Source of the DNA: Desulfobacterales bacterium
GTDB taxonomy: Bacteria; Desulfobacterota; Desulfobacteria; Desulfobacterales; UBA5852
DNA: 5,405 nt
Assembly (NCBI GenBank): GCA_016735415.1
Contig: JAERRP010000396.1
Coordinates: forward strand, 1 to 5,405
Reading direction: 5' to 3'
The notes under the pieces were generated by a model, which saw only the letters and a list, made by a program, of their open reading frames with translations, searched no databases and was not told the DNA's origin. The position numbers and the translations under genes were made by a program. Positions 1 through 5,397 of the stretch are shown here, piece after piece (position 1 is the first letter of the stretch; each line of letters begins with the position of its first letter).

Positions 1-1
1 C

Positions 2-481
2 CTGGGCGGCCTGAGTGTGGGGGAGCCCGCCGAAGTCATGCTGGCCGTGGCCGCAAAGGCCCTGCCGCTGCTGCCCGACGATCGTCCGCGCTACGTCATG
101 GGGGTCGGAACACCTGAAAACCTGGTGGAGCTCGTGGCCCGGGGGGCCGATATGTTCGACTGCGTGCTGCCGACCCGCAATGCCCGCAATGGCCAGCTGA
201 TCACCGCCCGCGGAACCTTTAACATCAGCAACGCCCGTTTCCGGGAAGATGTCCGGCCGGCCGATCCCGACTGTGAATGCTATACCTGCCGCCATTTTTC
301 GCGGGCCTACCTGCGTCATCTCTACATGGCCCGGGAACTTTTGGCTTACCGCTTGAATTCCATCCACAATATCTATTATTATACTCACCTCATGGCGGGG
401 ATGCGGCAGGCCATCAGGGAAGACGCGTTCGATGCTTTCCGCCGGGACTTCTATCGTGGCCGGCGGGCGCCGGCCGATTGA
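2..481 (+). CDS. tgt: Queuine/preQ1 tRNA-guanine transglycosylase, 3' part (5' end outside window)
   Basis: Tgt swaps guanine at position 34 of GUN-anticodon tRNAs for preQ1, the committed step of queuosine modification in the cytoplasm. The open frame enters from the left edge in the phase that begins at base 2, and 159 residues are visible. They begin with LGGLSVGEP, the substrate-pocket loop of the family. Next comes MFDCVLPTR, whose Asp (visible residue 53, codon 158-160) matches the nucleophile D280 of the Zymomonas mobilis enzyme. The zinc site follows: Cys 91, 93 and 96 and His 122, spaced exactly like C318, C320, C323 and H349, a constant offset of 227. About 220 N-terminal residues are missing only because of the window edge. 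The C-terminus (FRRDFYRGRR, then a short tail) looks complete. The GTG at 17 lies inside the conserved loop and is not a start. The downstream NifU-like gene begins 69 bases later on the same strand, so co-transcription is plausible. Confidence 0.97.
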   Translation: MGGLSVGEPAEVMLAVAAKALPLLPDDRPRYVMGVGTPENLVELVARGADMFDCVLPTRNARNGQLITARGTFNISNARFREDVRPADPDCECYTCRHFSRAYLRHLYMARELLAYRLNSIHNIYYYTHLMAGMRQAIREDAFDAFRRDFYRGRRAPAD

Positions 482-550
482 CCCGGACCCTGGCGATCGA
501 CCCGGCCATGGCGGTTTCCCGGCGGTTCTAAGCGCAAGGAGAAAAAGACC

Positions 551-772
551 ATGCAAGAACAAGTCAAAGCGGTTCTCGACAAAATCCGGCCAGCCCTTCA
601 AGCCGATGGCGGCGACGTCGAGCTGGTGGCGATTGAGGCGGGGGTGATCAAGGTGCGTCTCAAAGGTGCCTGTGCCGGCTGCCCCATGAGCCAGATGACC
701 CTCAAAAACGGGATTGAAAAGCTGCTCAAGCGGGAAGTCCCGGGCGTGGTGTCGGTCGAGGGCGTACCATAA
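551..772 (+). CDS. NifU C-terminal-domain (Nfu-type) iron-sulfur cluster protein
   Basis: This is a small (73 aa) protein made of a single NifU C-terminal domain (the PF01106 type). Family members bind a transient 4Fe-4S or 2Fe-2S cluster through a CxxC motif, usually as a dimer, and pass it to apo-proteins in the cytoplasm. Visible hallmarks are the N-terminal helix, then QADGGDVEL (residues 17-25), a beta strand IKVRLKGAC, and the cluster ligands C41 and C44 in [16 protein letters not shown], followed by a helix and the closing VPGVVSVE strand. Length is normal for stand-alone versions. The start is fixed by AAGGAG at 536-541, nine bases before the ATG. No IscS, IscU or SufB gene is visible nearby, so the client proteins cannot be told from context. 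It lies between tgt and an aminotransferase gene, 69 and 147 bases away. Assignment to the family is firm; a specific symbol (nfuA, nifU) would overstate it, because NfuA proper carries an extra N-terminal domain. Confidence 0.95.
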   Translation: MQEQVKAVLDKIRPALQADGGDVELVAIEAGVIKVRLKGACAGCPMSQMTLKNGIEKLLKREVPGVVSVEGVP

Positions 773-919
773 TCGAAGGGGCCGATCCGATGACGGGTTC
801 AGCGGCGGCTTTCCCTGTGGTTCGCAGGACGAACGCAGATCTTTGCGCTTGCGACGATGGTGCTGGTTGGCCGGCCCGCAAAATGATTGCCTATTTACAT
901 CCACAGGACAGGGAATAAA

Positions 920-2098
920 ATGACCATTGCCACCAAGATCGAAATGATTCTGCAACGTTCTTCCTGGATTCGCCAAATGTTCGAGGAGGGCGCCCGCCTC
1001 AGGGCCGAGCACGGTCCTGACAAGGTGTTCGATTTCAGCCTCGGTAATCCGAACATCACCGCGCCCGAATGCTTTGACAAGGCCCTGGCGGAAACCGCCT
1101 GCAGCTGCAGCGGCGATCACGGCTATATGCCCAATCCGGGTTATCCCCACGTGCGCCAGTCGGTAGCAAAATATCTGACCGCCGAGCAGGGTGTGACGGT
1201 CACGCAGGAAGAGGTAATCATGACCTGCGGCGCTTCCGGCGCTTTGAATGTGGCTTTCAAAACCCTGCTCGATCCCGGGGACGAAGTGCTGACGCCGGTG
1301 CCCTGCTTTGTGGAGTACGGCTTCTACGCCGACAACCACGGCGGTGTTCTGAAGACCGTTCCGACCCGGGCCGATTTCAGCCTCGATCTCGATGCCATTG
1401 CCGACGCCATCACGGCCAAAACCAAGGTGGTCCTGATCAATTCGCCCAACAACCCCACCGGTCAGATCTACAGCCGGGAAAGCCTCATAAAACTGGGTGA
1501 ATTGCTGGCGGCCAATAGCGCCGACCATGAACGTACGATTTACCTGATCTCCGACGAACCCTACCGTAAAATCGTTTTCGACGATCATACCGTTCCGAGC
1601 ATTTTCGAAGTCTATGCCGACAGCATTCTGGTCACGTCCTATTCCAAGGATATTTCGATTCCGGGGGAGCGGATCGGTTATGCCGCCTTGAATCCGGCCG
1701 CCAACTACCATGACGCCGTGATGAACGGCATGGCTCTGGCCAACCGCATCCTGGGATTTGTCAACGCCCCGGCCTTGATGCAGAAAATCGTGGCCTGTCT
1801 GCAGGGCACCAGCGTGGACATCGGCCTGTATCAGAAAAAGCGTGACCTGCTCTGCGAGGGGCTGGCCGCGGCCGGGTATGAGTTCGTGACCCCGCCGGGG
1901 ACTTTTTATCTTTTCCCCAAATCCCCCCTGCCCGATGACGTTGCTTTTGTGCGGGCGCTGCAGGAAGAGCTGATCCTGGTGGTCCCCGGCAGCGGGTTCA
2001 ACGGACCGGGGTACTTCCGGATCGCCTTCTGCGTGGATGACGATACGATCGTCAACGCGCTGCCGGGTTTCCGACGGGTCATCGAGCGTCTGCGCTGA
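920..2098 (+). CDS. Pyridoxal-phosphate-dependent aminotransferase, class I/II (fold type I)
   Basis: This is a complete 392-residue enzyme of the aspartate aminotransferase superfamily, which moves an amino group between an amino acid and a 2-oxo acid using PLP in the cytoplasm. Diagnostic motifs, numbered from the ATG, are GYMPNPGYP (68-76), the glycine-rich cofactor loop CGASGALN (103-110), SPNNPTG (175-181, with the conserved Asn 178), SDEPY (211-215, Asp 212 for the pyridine nitrogen), SYSKDISIPGERIGY (240-254, Lys 243 as Schiff-base lysine, Arg 251 for the phosphate) and GYFRIAF (364-370, Arg 367 for the substrate carboxylate). All key residues are present, so it should be active. The substrate is not readable from the motifs: aspartate, alanine or aromatic amino acids are all possible. 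ATG 920 is preferred because AGGACAGGGA (905-914) precedes it. A TTG at 887 in frame has no ribosome binding site, and the 11 extra residues look unlike the family. It follows the NifU-like gene by 147 bases and has no U-tract terminator after it. Confidence 0.94.
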   Translation: MTIATKIEMILQRSSWIRQMFEEGARLRAEHGPDKVFDFSLGNPNITAPECFDKALAETACSCSGDHGYMPNPGYPHVRQSVAKYLTAEQGVTVTQEEVIMTCGASGALNVAFKTLLDPGDEVLTPVPCFVEYGFYADNHGGVLKTVPTRADFSLDLDAIADAITAKTKVVLINSPNNPTGQIYSRESLIKLGELLAANSADHERTIYLISDEPYRKIVFDDHTVPSIFEVYADSILVTSYSKDISIPGERIGYAALNPAANYHDAVMNGMALANRILGFVNAPALMQKIVACLQGTSVDIGLYQKKRDLLCEGLAAAGYEFVTPPGTFYLFPKSPLPDDVAFVRALQEELILVVPGSGFNGPGYFRIAFCVDDDTIVNALPGFRRVIERLR

Positions 2099-2148
2099 AT
2101 CGCGTCGACGACACGCCGTCTGACTAATGAATTATATTCAGCAACAAA

Positions 2149-2183
2149 CTGACACCCAGAGTCTGGTTGACGGTCAGGTGTTA
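2149..2183 (+). promoter_or_regulatory. Cluster of inverted repeats, possible enhancer-binding-protein site
   Basis: Several short symmetric elements are packed into 35 bases. TGACACC (2150-2156) faces GGTGTTA (2177-2183), a 6-of-7 match. CTGAC (2149-2153) faces GTCAG (2173-2177). Between them are two perfect small palindromes, CCAGAGTCTGG (2156-2166) and TGACGGTCA (2168-2176). The cluster sits about 55-90 bases upstream of the start expected from the sigma-54 promoter, which is close to but compatible with where bacterial enhancer-binding proteins attach. TTGACG at 2167-2172 could also be a sigma-70 -35 box, but no good -10 follows at normal spacing. Function is inferred from position and symmetry only, and no known operator was recognised. 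Confidence 0.4.
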
Positions 2184-2209
2184 AAAGGGTTTCTAAATAT
2201 TAAATTTTG

Positions 2210-2225
2210 TGGCATATGAGTTGCA
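2210..2225 (+). promoter_or_regulatory. Sigma-54 (RpoN) -24/-12 promoter
   Basis: The sequence TGGCAT-ATGAG-TTGCA matches the sigma-54 consensus TGGCAC-N5-TTGCA at all positions but one. The invariant GG (2211-2212) and GC (2223-2224) are exactly 12 bases apart, as this factor requires. Transcription would begin near 2236 on the + strand and run toward the propionyl-CoA synthetase gene at 2801. Known sigma-54 promoters are silent without an ATP-driven enhancer-binding regulator, so the gene downstream would be inducible. The regulator is not encoded in this window. A 16-base match can arise by chance, but this one lies in an AT-rich intergenic pocket, points at an unpaired gene start and has symmetric repeats upstream. 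Confidence 0.7.
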
Positions 2226-2245
2226 CTGCCATTGGCATCTGCACC

Positions 2246-2300
2246 GGAAAGCGACCGCCGTAACGAGGCGGCCCTTTCCAGAGTCGATTGCGAAAGGGGG
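2246..2300 (+). promoter_or_regulatory. Leader hairpin with an alternative pairing
   Basis: Starting about ten bases after the predicted transcription start, GGAAAG (2246-2251) pairs with CTTTCC (2274-2279) and CCGCC (2255-2259) with GGCGG (2267-2271), giving a two-part stem with a 7-base loop and a small internal loop. The strand CCCTTTC (2272-2278) can instead pair with GAAAGGG (2292-2298), seven perfect pairs over a 13-base loop. The two folds exclude each other, the arrangement expected of a switch. No U-tract or ribosome binding site is directly attached, so any control would be through RNA stability, processing or a bound protein or ligand. It does not match a riboswitch class I can recognise. 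Confidence 0.4.
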
Positions 2301-2698
2301 TGAAGGAAGGCCGATCGACCAACCCGTGGAAATCACCATAAGAACCGGATGTCTGCGCTTTCGAAGTCGGGCTTTCAGCGGCGCGTGTGTGTTCCGAAAG
2401 TTCTTTTCGATACAGGCTGTTTCCGCGGCCCCCAGGGGAAGATGCAATGGCTGAATAACAACCGATGGGCAACCCGGCAGGGGTCGGTCTGACCAAAGTT
2501 GCCGGTTATGGACGGATGCTCTGTGATGCCGCCGCCGGGTACATGATGGCCCATGTTATTTTTCTGCAAGTGTGTGACAAGGACATCCTTCCGGTTGGAA
2601 AACCCTGGATCACCAGTGACACCGAGAAGGTTAAGCGCGTTCCCGTCGCGGCCAGGGCAAAATCCTGATTCGTCGTCCATCCGAAGGGATTCCGGGTA

Positions 2699-2718
2699 AA
2701 GGTCCACCACTGGACCTT
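2699..2718 (+). repeat. Perfect 8-bp inverted repeat (hairpin) upstream of prpE
   Basis: AAGGTCCA (2699-2706) and TGGACCTT (2711-2718) are exact reverse complements around the 4-base loop CCAC. The hairpin ends 82 bases before the ATG of the propionyl-CoA synthetase gene. There is no run of T after it, so it is a poor intrinsic terminator. An operator for a dimeric regulator or a leader RNA stem are both possible. Confidence 0.55.
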
Positions 2719-2743
2719 ACAGCGGAACCGAGCCGGTTGCGGC

Positions 2744-2763
2744 GCGACCGAACGGGTCGTTTT
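2744..2763 (+). terminator. Weak hairpin plus T4, possible attenuator before prpE
   Basis: CGACC (2745-2749) pairs with GGTCG (2755-2759) around the loop GAACG, with one extra G-T pair (2744/2760), and TTTT follows at 2760-2763. The layout is that of a short intrinsic terminator placed 37 bases before the coding start and just ahead of the purine-rich ribosome binding region. The stem is short and the T-run is only four bases, so any termination would be partial. Its position makes conditional attenuation the more interesting reading, but this is inference. Confidence 0.25.
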
Positions 2764-2800
2764 CGGAAAATTGGAGAAGGAACAGAAAGGAAACAGATCC

Positions 2801-4705
2801 ATGACCAATCCTTACGAAGAAGCCTTTGAAAAATCCCTGAAAGACCCGGATGCCTTCTGGGCCGAAGCAGCGGAAGATTGCCACTGGTACAAAAAGTGGG
2901 ACAAAGTTCTGGACGATTCCAACAAGCCCTTTTATCGCTGGTTCACGGGCGGGATCTGCAATACCTGTTACAATGCACTGGACTTTCACATCGATAACGG
3001 CCGCGGCGATCAGGATGCGCTGATTTACGACAGCCCGGTCACCGATACCATCAAGAAATATACTTACAACGAACTGCGCGACGAAGTGGCCCGGTTTGCC
3101 GGGGTTCTGGTCAACCAGGGCGTCACCAAAGGCGACCGGGTCATCCTTTATATGCCGATGATACCTGAAGCCGCCATTGCCATGCTGGCCTGTGCCCGCA
3201 TCGGTGCCATTCACTCGGTGGTCTTCGGTGGATTTGCCGCCAAGGAACTGGCCACCCGCATCGAGGATGCCAAGCCCAAGGTGATGGTGTCGGCCTCCTG
3301 CGGGATTGAGGTCAAGAAGGTCATCGCCTACAAGCCGCTTCTGGATGAAGCCATCAGGCTGTCGAGTGCCAAGCCCGAAAAATGCATCATCCTGCAGCGT
3401 CCCATGGAACCGGCCACCATGATCGAGGGCCGGGACGTGGACTGGAACGACGCCATGGAGGCGGCTCAGCCCCAGGACTGTGTCCCGTTGGCGGCCACGG
3501 ATCCCCTGTACATCCTGTACACCTCCGGGACCACAGGCCAGCCCAAGGGCGTGGTGCGGGACAACGGCGGACACATGGTGGCGCTGAAATGGTCCATGAA
3601 AGCCATCTACGACGTGGATGCCGGCGATGTTTACTGGGCCGCCAGTGACGTGGGCTGGGTGGTGGGCCACTCCTATATCGTCTATGGTCCGCTGCTCAAG
3701 GGCTGCACGACTATCCTGTTCGAAGGCAAACCGGTGGGCACCCCCGATGCGGGTGTTTTCTGGCGGGTCATTTCGCAACACAATGTACGCGCTCTGTTCA
3801 CGGCGCCGACGGCTTTTCGCGCCATCAAGCGTGAGGACCCCGAGGGCCTGCTGATTAAAAAATACGACCTGTCCGGGTTCAAATACCTGTTTCTGGCCGG
3901 TGAACGTTCGGATCCGGATACGATCCAGTGGTCGGAAAGAAACCTGGGCGTACCGGTGATCGATCACTGGTGGCAGACCGAGACGGGCTGGGCCATCTGC
4001 GCCAACTGCATGGGGCTGCACCATTTCCCGGTGATTTACGGCTCGCCCACCAAAGCGGCTCCGGGCTGGAATGTCAAAGTGGTGGACGCCGAGAACAATC
4101 TGGTGCCGGCCGGCAAGATCGGCGCCCTGGTGGTCAAGCTGCCCCTGCCGCCGGGTACCCTGCCGACCCTTTACCAGGCGGACGAGCGCTACATAGAGGC
4201 CTATCTCGAGGAATTTCCGGGTTACTACAAAACGGCGGACGCCGGATATATCGACGAAAACGACTATGTCTACGTCATGGCCCGCACCGACGATATCATC
4301 AATGTGACCGGGCACCGCCTGTCCACCGGTGCCATGGAGGAAGTGCTGGCCGATCATCCGGAAGTGGCCGAGTGCGCCGTGCTGGGCGTGGCGGATTCCC
4401 TGAAGGGCCAGGTGCCCATCGGCTTCCTGGTGCTGAATGCCGGCGTTACACGTGCCAATGAGGATATCGTCAAGGAAGTCATTCAGATGGTGCGCGATCG
4501 GATCGGTCCGGTGGCGGCCTTCAAGACGGCCACCGTGGTCAAGCGTCTGCCCAAGACCCGCTCGGGTAAAATCCTGCGGGGGACCATCCAGAAAATCGCG
4601 GACAACACCGAATACAATGTGCCCGCGACCATCGATGACCCCACCATCCTGGGCGAAATCAAGGAAGCGCTCAATACCATCGGCCTGGCCGATTCACGTA
4701 AATAA
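2801..4705 (+). CDS. prpE: Propionyl-CoA synthetase (PrpE/ACSS3-type AMP-forming acyl-CoA ligase)
   Basis: This 634-residue enzyme activates a short-chain acid, most likely propionate and possibly acetate, to its CoA thioester via an acyl-AMP. Domains run as the acetyl-CoA-synthetase N-terminal cap (FYRWFTGGICNTCYNALD, 44-61), the ATP loop YTSGTTGQPKG (240-250), the acyl-pocket region DVGWVVGHSYIVYGPL (283-298), WWQTETGW (390-397), the hinge/core motif RTDDIINVTGHRL (495-507), and the C-terminal PKTRSGKILR, whose Lys 590 is the adenylation lysine and the residue Pat-type acetylases modify in relatives. The WVVGHSY form, the LPPG loop (449-452) and the TIDDP ending resemble PrpE rather than Acs, which normally has WVTGHSY. 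Length is normal. ATG 2801 is preferred: AAAGGA (2786-2791) lies nine bases before it, and the in-frame TTG at 2771 would add ten residues spanning the ribosome binding site itself. A sigma-54 promoter lies about 565 bases upstream. The epimerase gene downstream supports propionate as substrate. Exact specificity is inferred. Confidence 0.9.
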   Translation: MTNPYEEAFEKSLKDPDAFWAEAAEDCHWYKKWDKVLDDSNKPFYRWFTGGICNTCYNALDFHIDNGRGDQDALIYDSPVTDTIKKYTYNELRDEVARFAGVLVNQGVTKGDRVILYMPMIPEAAIAMLACARIGAIHSVVFGGFAAKELATRIEDAKPKVMVSASCGIEVKKVIAYKPLLDEAIRLSSAKPEKCIILQRPMEPATMIEGRDVDWNDAMEAAQPQDCVPLAATDPLYILYTSGTTGQPKGVVRDNGGHMVALKWSMKAIYDVDAGDVYWAASDVGWVVGHSYIVYGPLLKGCTTILFEGKPVGTPDAGVFWRVISQHNVRALFTAPTAFRAIKREDPEGLLIKKYDLSGFKYLFLAGERSDPDTIQWSERNLGVPVIDHWWQTETGWAICANCMGLHHFPVIYGSPTKAAPGWNVKVVDAENNLVPAGKIGALVVKLPLPPGTLPTLYQADERYIEAYLEEFPGYYKTADAGYIDENDYVYVMARTDDIINVTGHRLSTGAMEEVLADHPEVAECAVLGVADSLKGQVPIGFLVLNAGVTRANEDIVKEVIQMVRDRIGPVAAFKTATVVKRLPKTRSGKILRGTIQKIADNTEYNVPATIDDPTILGEIKEALNTIGLADSRK

Positions 4706-4752
4706 CCCGTAGCGGCCGATCCGGCTGTAACCGGGACAGTGAACACGACAAT

Positions 4753-4786
4753 AGCCGACACCGGGTGGCAACATTCGGTGTCAGCT
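4753..4786 (+). terminator. Strong hairpin between prpE and epimerase genes
   Basis: GACACCG (4757-4763) is perfectly complementary to CGGTGTC (4776-4782) around a 12-base loop, and AGC (4753-4755) with GCT (4784-4786) extends the stem past one mismatch. It lies 48 bases after the prpE stop and about 100 bases before the epimerase start. No T-run follows (the next bases are GTTCCGTGG), so it is not a textbook intrinsic terminator. It may be a 3'-end stabiliser, a processing site that sets different levels for the two genes, or an inefficient terminator. Confidence 0.4.
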
Positions 4787-4843
4787 GTTCCGTGGCCGCG
4801 TCGGATGCCGGATACGTCTGTCATGAAGGCGTTTTGTCTAGTT

Positions 4844-4854
4844 AACCGCCGGTT
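4844..4854 (+). repeat. Short palindrome AACCG-C-CGGTT before the epimerase gene
   Basis: This exact 5-1-5 palindrome is 32 bases upstream of the epimerase ATG. It could be a repressor half-site pair near a promoter, but no convincing -35/-10 pair overlaps it and an 11-base palindrome can occur by chance. Confidence 0.2.
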
Positions 4855-4886
4855 GAATAGCGCGATTAATTACGAGAGGAGGGCGA

Positions 4887-5291
4887 ATGAAAATTCTCAA
4901 AATCGATCATCTCGGTATTGCCGTCAACAGCATTGACGAGGGCAAGCGTTTCTGGACCGACGTGCTGGGTCTGGCCTTTGAAGGCACCGAGACGGTGGCG
5001 GCCCAAAAGGTGACCACGGCTTTTTTCCCGGTGGGTGAAAGTGAAGTCGAACTGCTGGAATCCACGGCCCCCGACGGCCCGGTGGCCAAATACATCGAAA
5101 AGCGCGGGCAGGGCATTCAGCATGTGGCCTTCCGGGTTGAAAATATCGAAGAGGCCCTGGAAGAGCTCAAAGCCAAGGGGATTCGCCTGATCGATGAAAA
5201 ACCCCGGATGGGGGCCGGGGGTGCTAAAATCGCCTTTCTGCATCCCAAGGCCACCAACGGTGTACTGGTGGAATTGTGCGAACGCGAATAG
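4887..5291 (+). CDS. mce: Methylmalonyl-CoA epimerase (VOC superfamily)
   Basis: This 134-residue cytoplasmic enzyme interconverts (S)- and (R)-methylmalonyl-CoA, linking propionyl-CoA carboxylation or transcarboxylation to the B12-dependent mutase. It has the two beta-alpha-beta-beta-beta modules of the vicinal oxygen chelate fold: residues about 5-58 and 76-131. The expected metal ligands are visible: H8 in IDHLGIAV, E55 in VELLES (Gln in some relatives), H79 in IQHVAF and E129 in [20 protein letters not shown] (108-120) and the preceding [11 protein letters not shown] are typical of the family. Length is normal for bacterial forms. The start is fixed by AGGAGG (4877-4882), four bases before the ATG, the best ribosome binding site in the window. 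The gene is 181 bases after the propionyl-CoA synthetase gene on the same strand, consistent with a shared propionate pathway. A gene for the mutase or carboxylase would be expected nearby but is not in the window. Other VOC proteins (glyoxalase) are unlikely given the motifs. Confidence 0.95.
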   Translation: MKILKIDHLGIAVNSIDEGKRFWTDVLGLAFEGTETVAAQKVTTAFFPVGESEVELLESTAPDGPVAKYIEKRGQGIQHVAFRVENIEEALEELKAKGIRLIDEKPRMGAGGAKIAFLHPKATNGVLVELCERE

Positions 5292-5368
5292 CATCGTCCG
5301 TTGTTGATTCATTGCACCTTTTGCAAAGACAGGGCGGTCAGTCCGGGCTTTACCCCCATTTTTTCTCG

Positions 5369-5397
5369 TTGACAGGTTGGCGGGAATTTCTTAAGGT
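5369..5397 (+). promoter_or_regulatory. Possible sigma-70 promoter at the right edge
   Basis: TTGACA (5369-5374) is a perfect -35 box, and after exactly 17 bases TAAGGT (5392-5397) is a 3-of-6 match to TATAAT. It lies 78 bases after the epimerase stop and points out of the window, so it could start the next transcript. The weak -10 and the missing downstream gene keep confidence low. The 114 bases after the epimerase gene otherwise hold only a small inverted repeat, TTGCA-CCTTT-TGCAA (5312-5326). Confidence 0.35.

Larger units (their letters stand above)
2099..2800 (+). other. 702-base intergenic region with sigma-54 promoter and structured leader
   Basis: No open frame here, on either strand, has both a ribosome binding site and recognisable protein content, so I call it non-coding. 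It is not uniform. Bases 2121-2215 are AT-rich compared with the genes around them and carry inverted repeats and a -24/-12 promoter. Bases 2236-2800 would form a leader of about 565 nucleotides before the propionyl-CoA synthetase gene, containing several stems (2246-2279, 2395-2409, 2699-2718, 2744-2760) and three very short palindromes (2579-2590, 2593-2604, 2610-2619). I looked for signatures of cobalamin, c-di-GMP and T-box leaders and recognised none. A small RNA, a leader peptide or the remnant of a lost gene remain possible. Confidence 0.7.

Noticed and set aside
820..834. Hairpin GTTCG/CGAAC after the NifU-like gene as a terminator
   Set aside because: Only five base pairs and no T-run follows.
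868..897. Sigma-70 promoter before the aminotransferase (TTGGCC, 18 bases, TATTTA)
   Set aside because: Both boxes are poor matches and the gene may be read through from upstream.
887..919. TTG start that would lengthen the aminotransferase by 11 residues
   Set aside because: No ribosome binding site precedes it, and the good purine-rich site at 905-914 would then fall inside the coding region. ATG 920 is better.
2209..2454. GTG-initiated 81-codon frame and overlapping minus-strand frames at 2193-2808
   Set aside because: The GTG lies within the -24 region, upstream of the predicted transcript start. None of these frames has a ribosome binding site or familiar protein motif, and they overlap one another on both strands.
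2771..2800. TTG start that would lengthen prpE by 10 residues
   Set aside because: The added segment (EKEQKGNRS) is simply the translated ribosome binding region. ATG 2801 has a proper AAAGGA at nine bases.
2236..2800. Cobalamin riboswitch in the leader, tempting because the methylmalonyl pathway uses B12
   Set aside because: I could not find a B12-box-like conserved core or the expected arrangement. The encoded enzyme itself does not use B12.
2717..4357. 546-residue minus-strand open frame opposite prpE
   Set aside because: It mirrors the conserved prpE frame codon by codon, is rich in His, Gly, Asp and Arg as expected of an antisense shadow in GC-rich DNA, and shows no family motif.
4866..5312. 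148-residue minus-strand open frame opposite mce
   Set aside because: It is a shadow of the well-supported epimerase gene, with no recognisable domain and no argument for its start.
5345..5364. Intrinsic terminator after mce (GGG-CTTTA-CCC then ATTTTTT)
   Set aside because: The T-run is good but the stem is only three base pairs, too weak to call.
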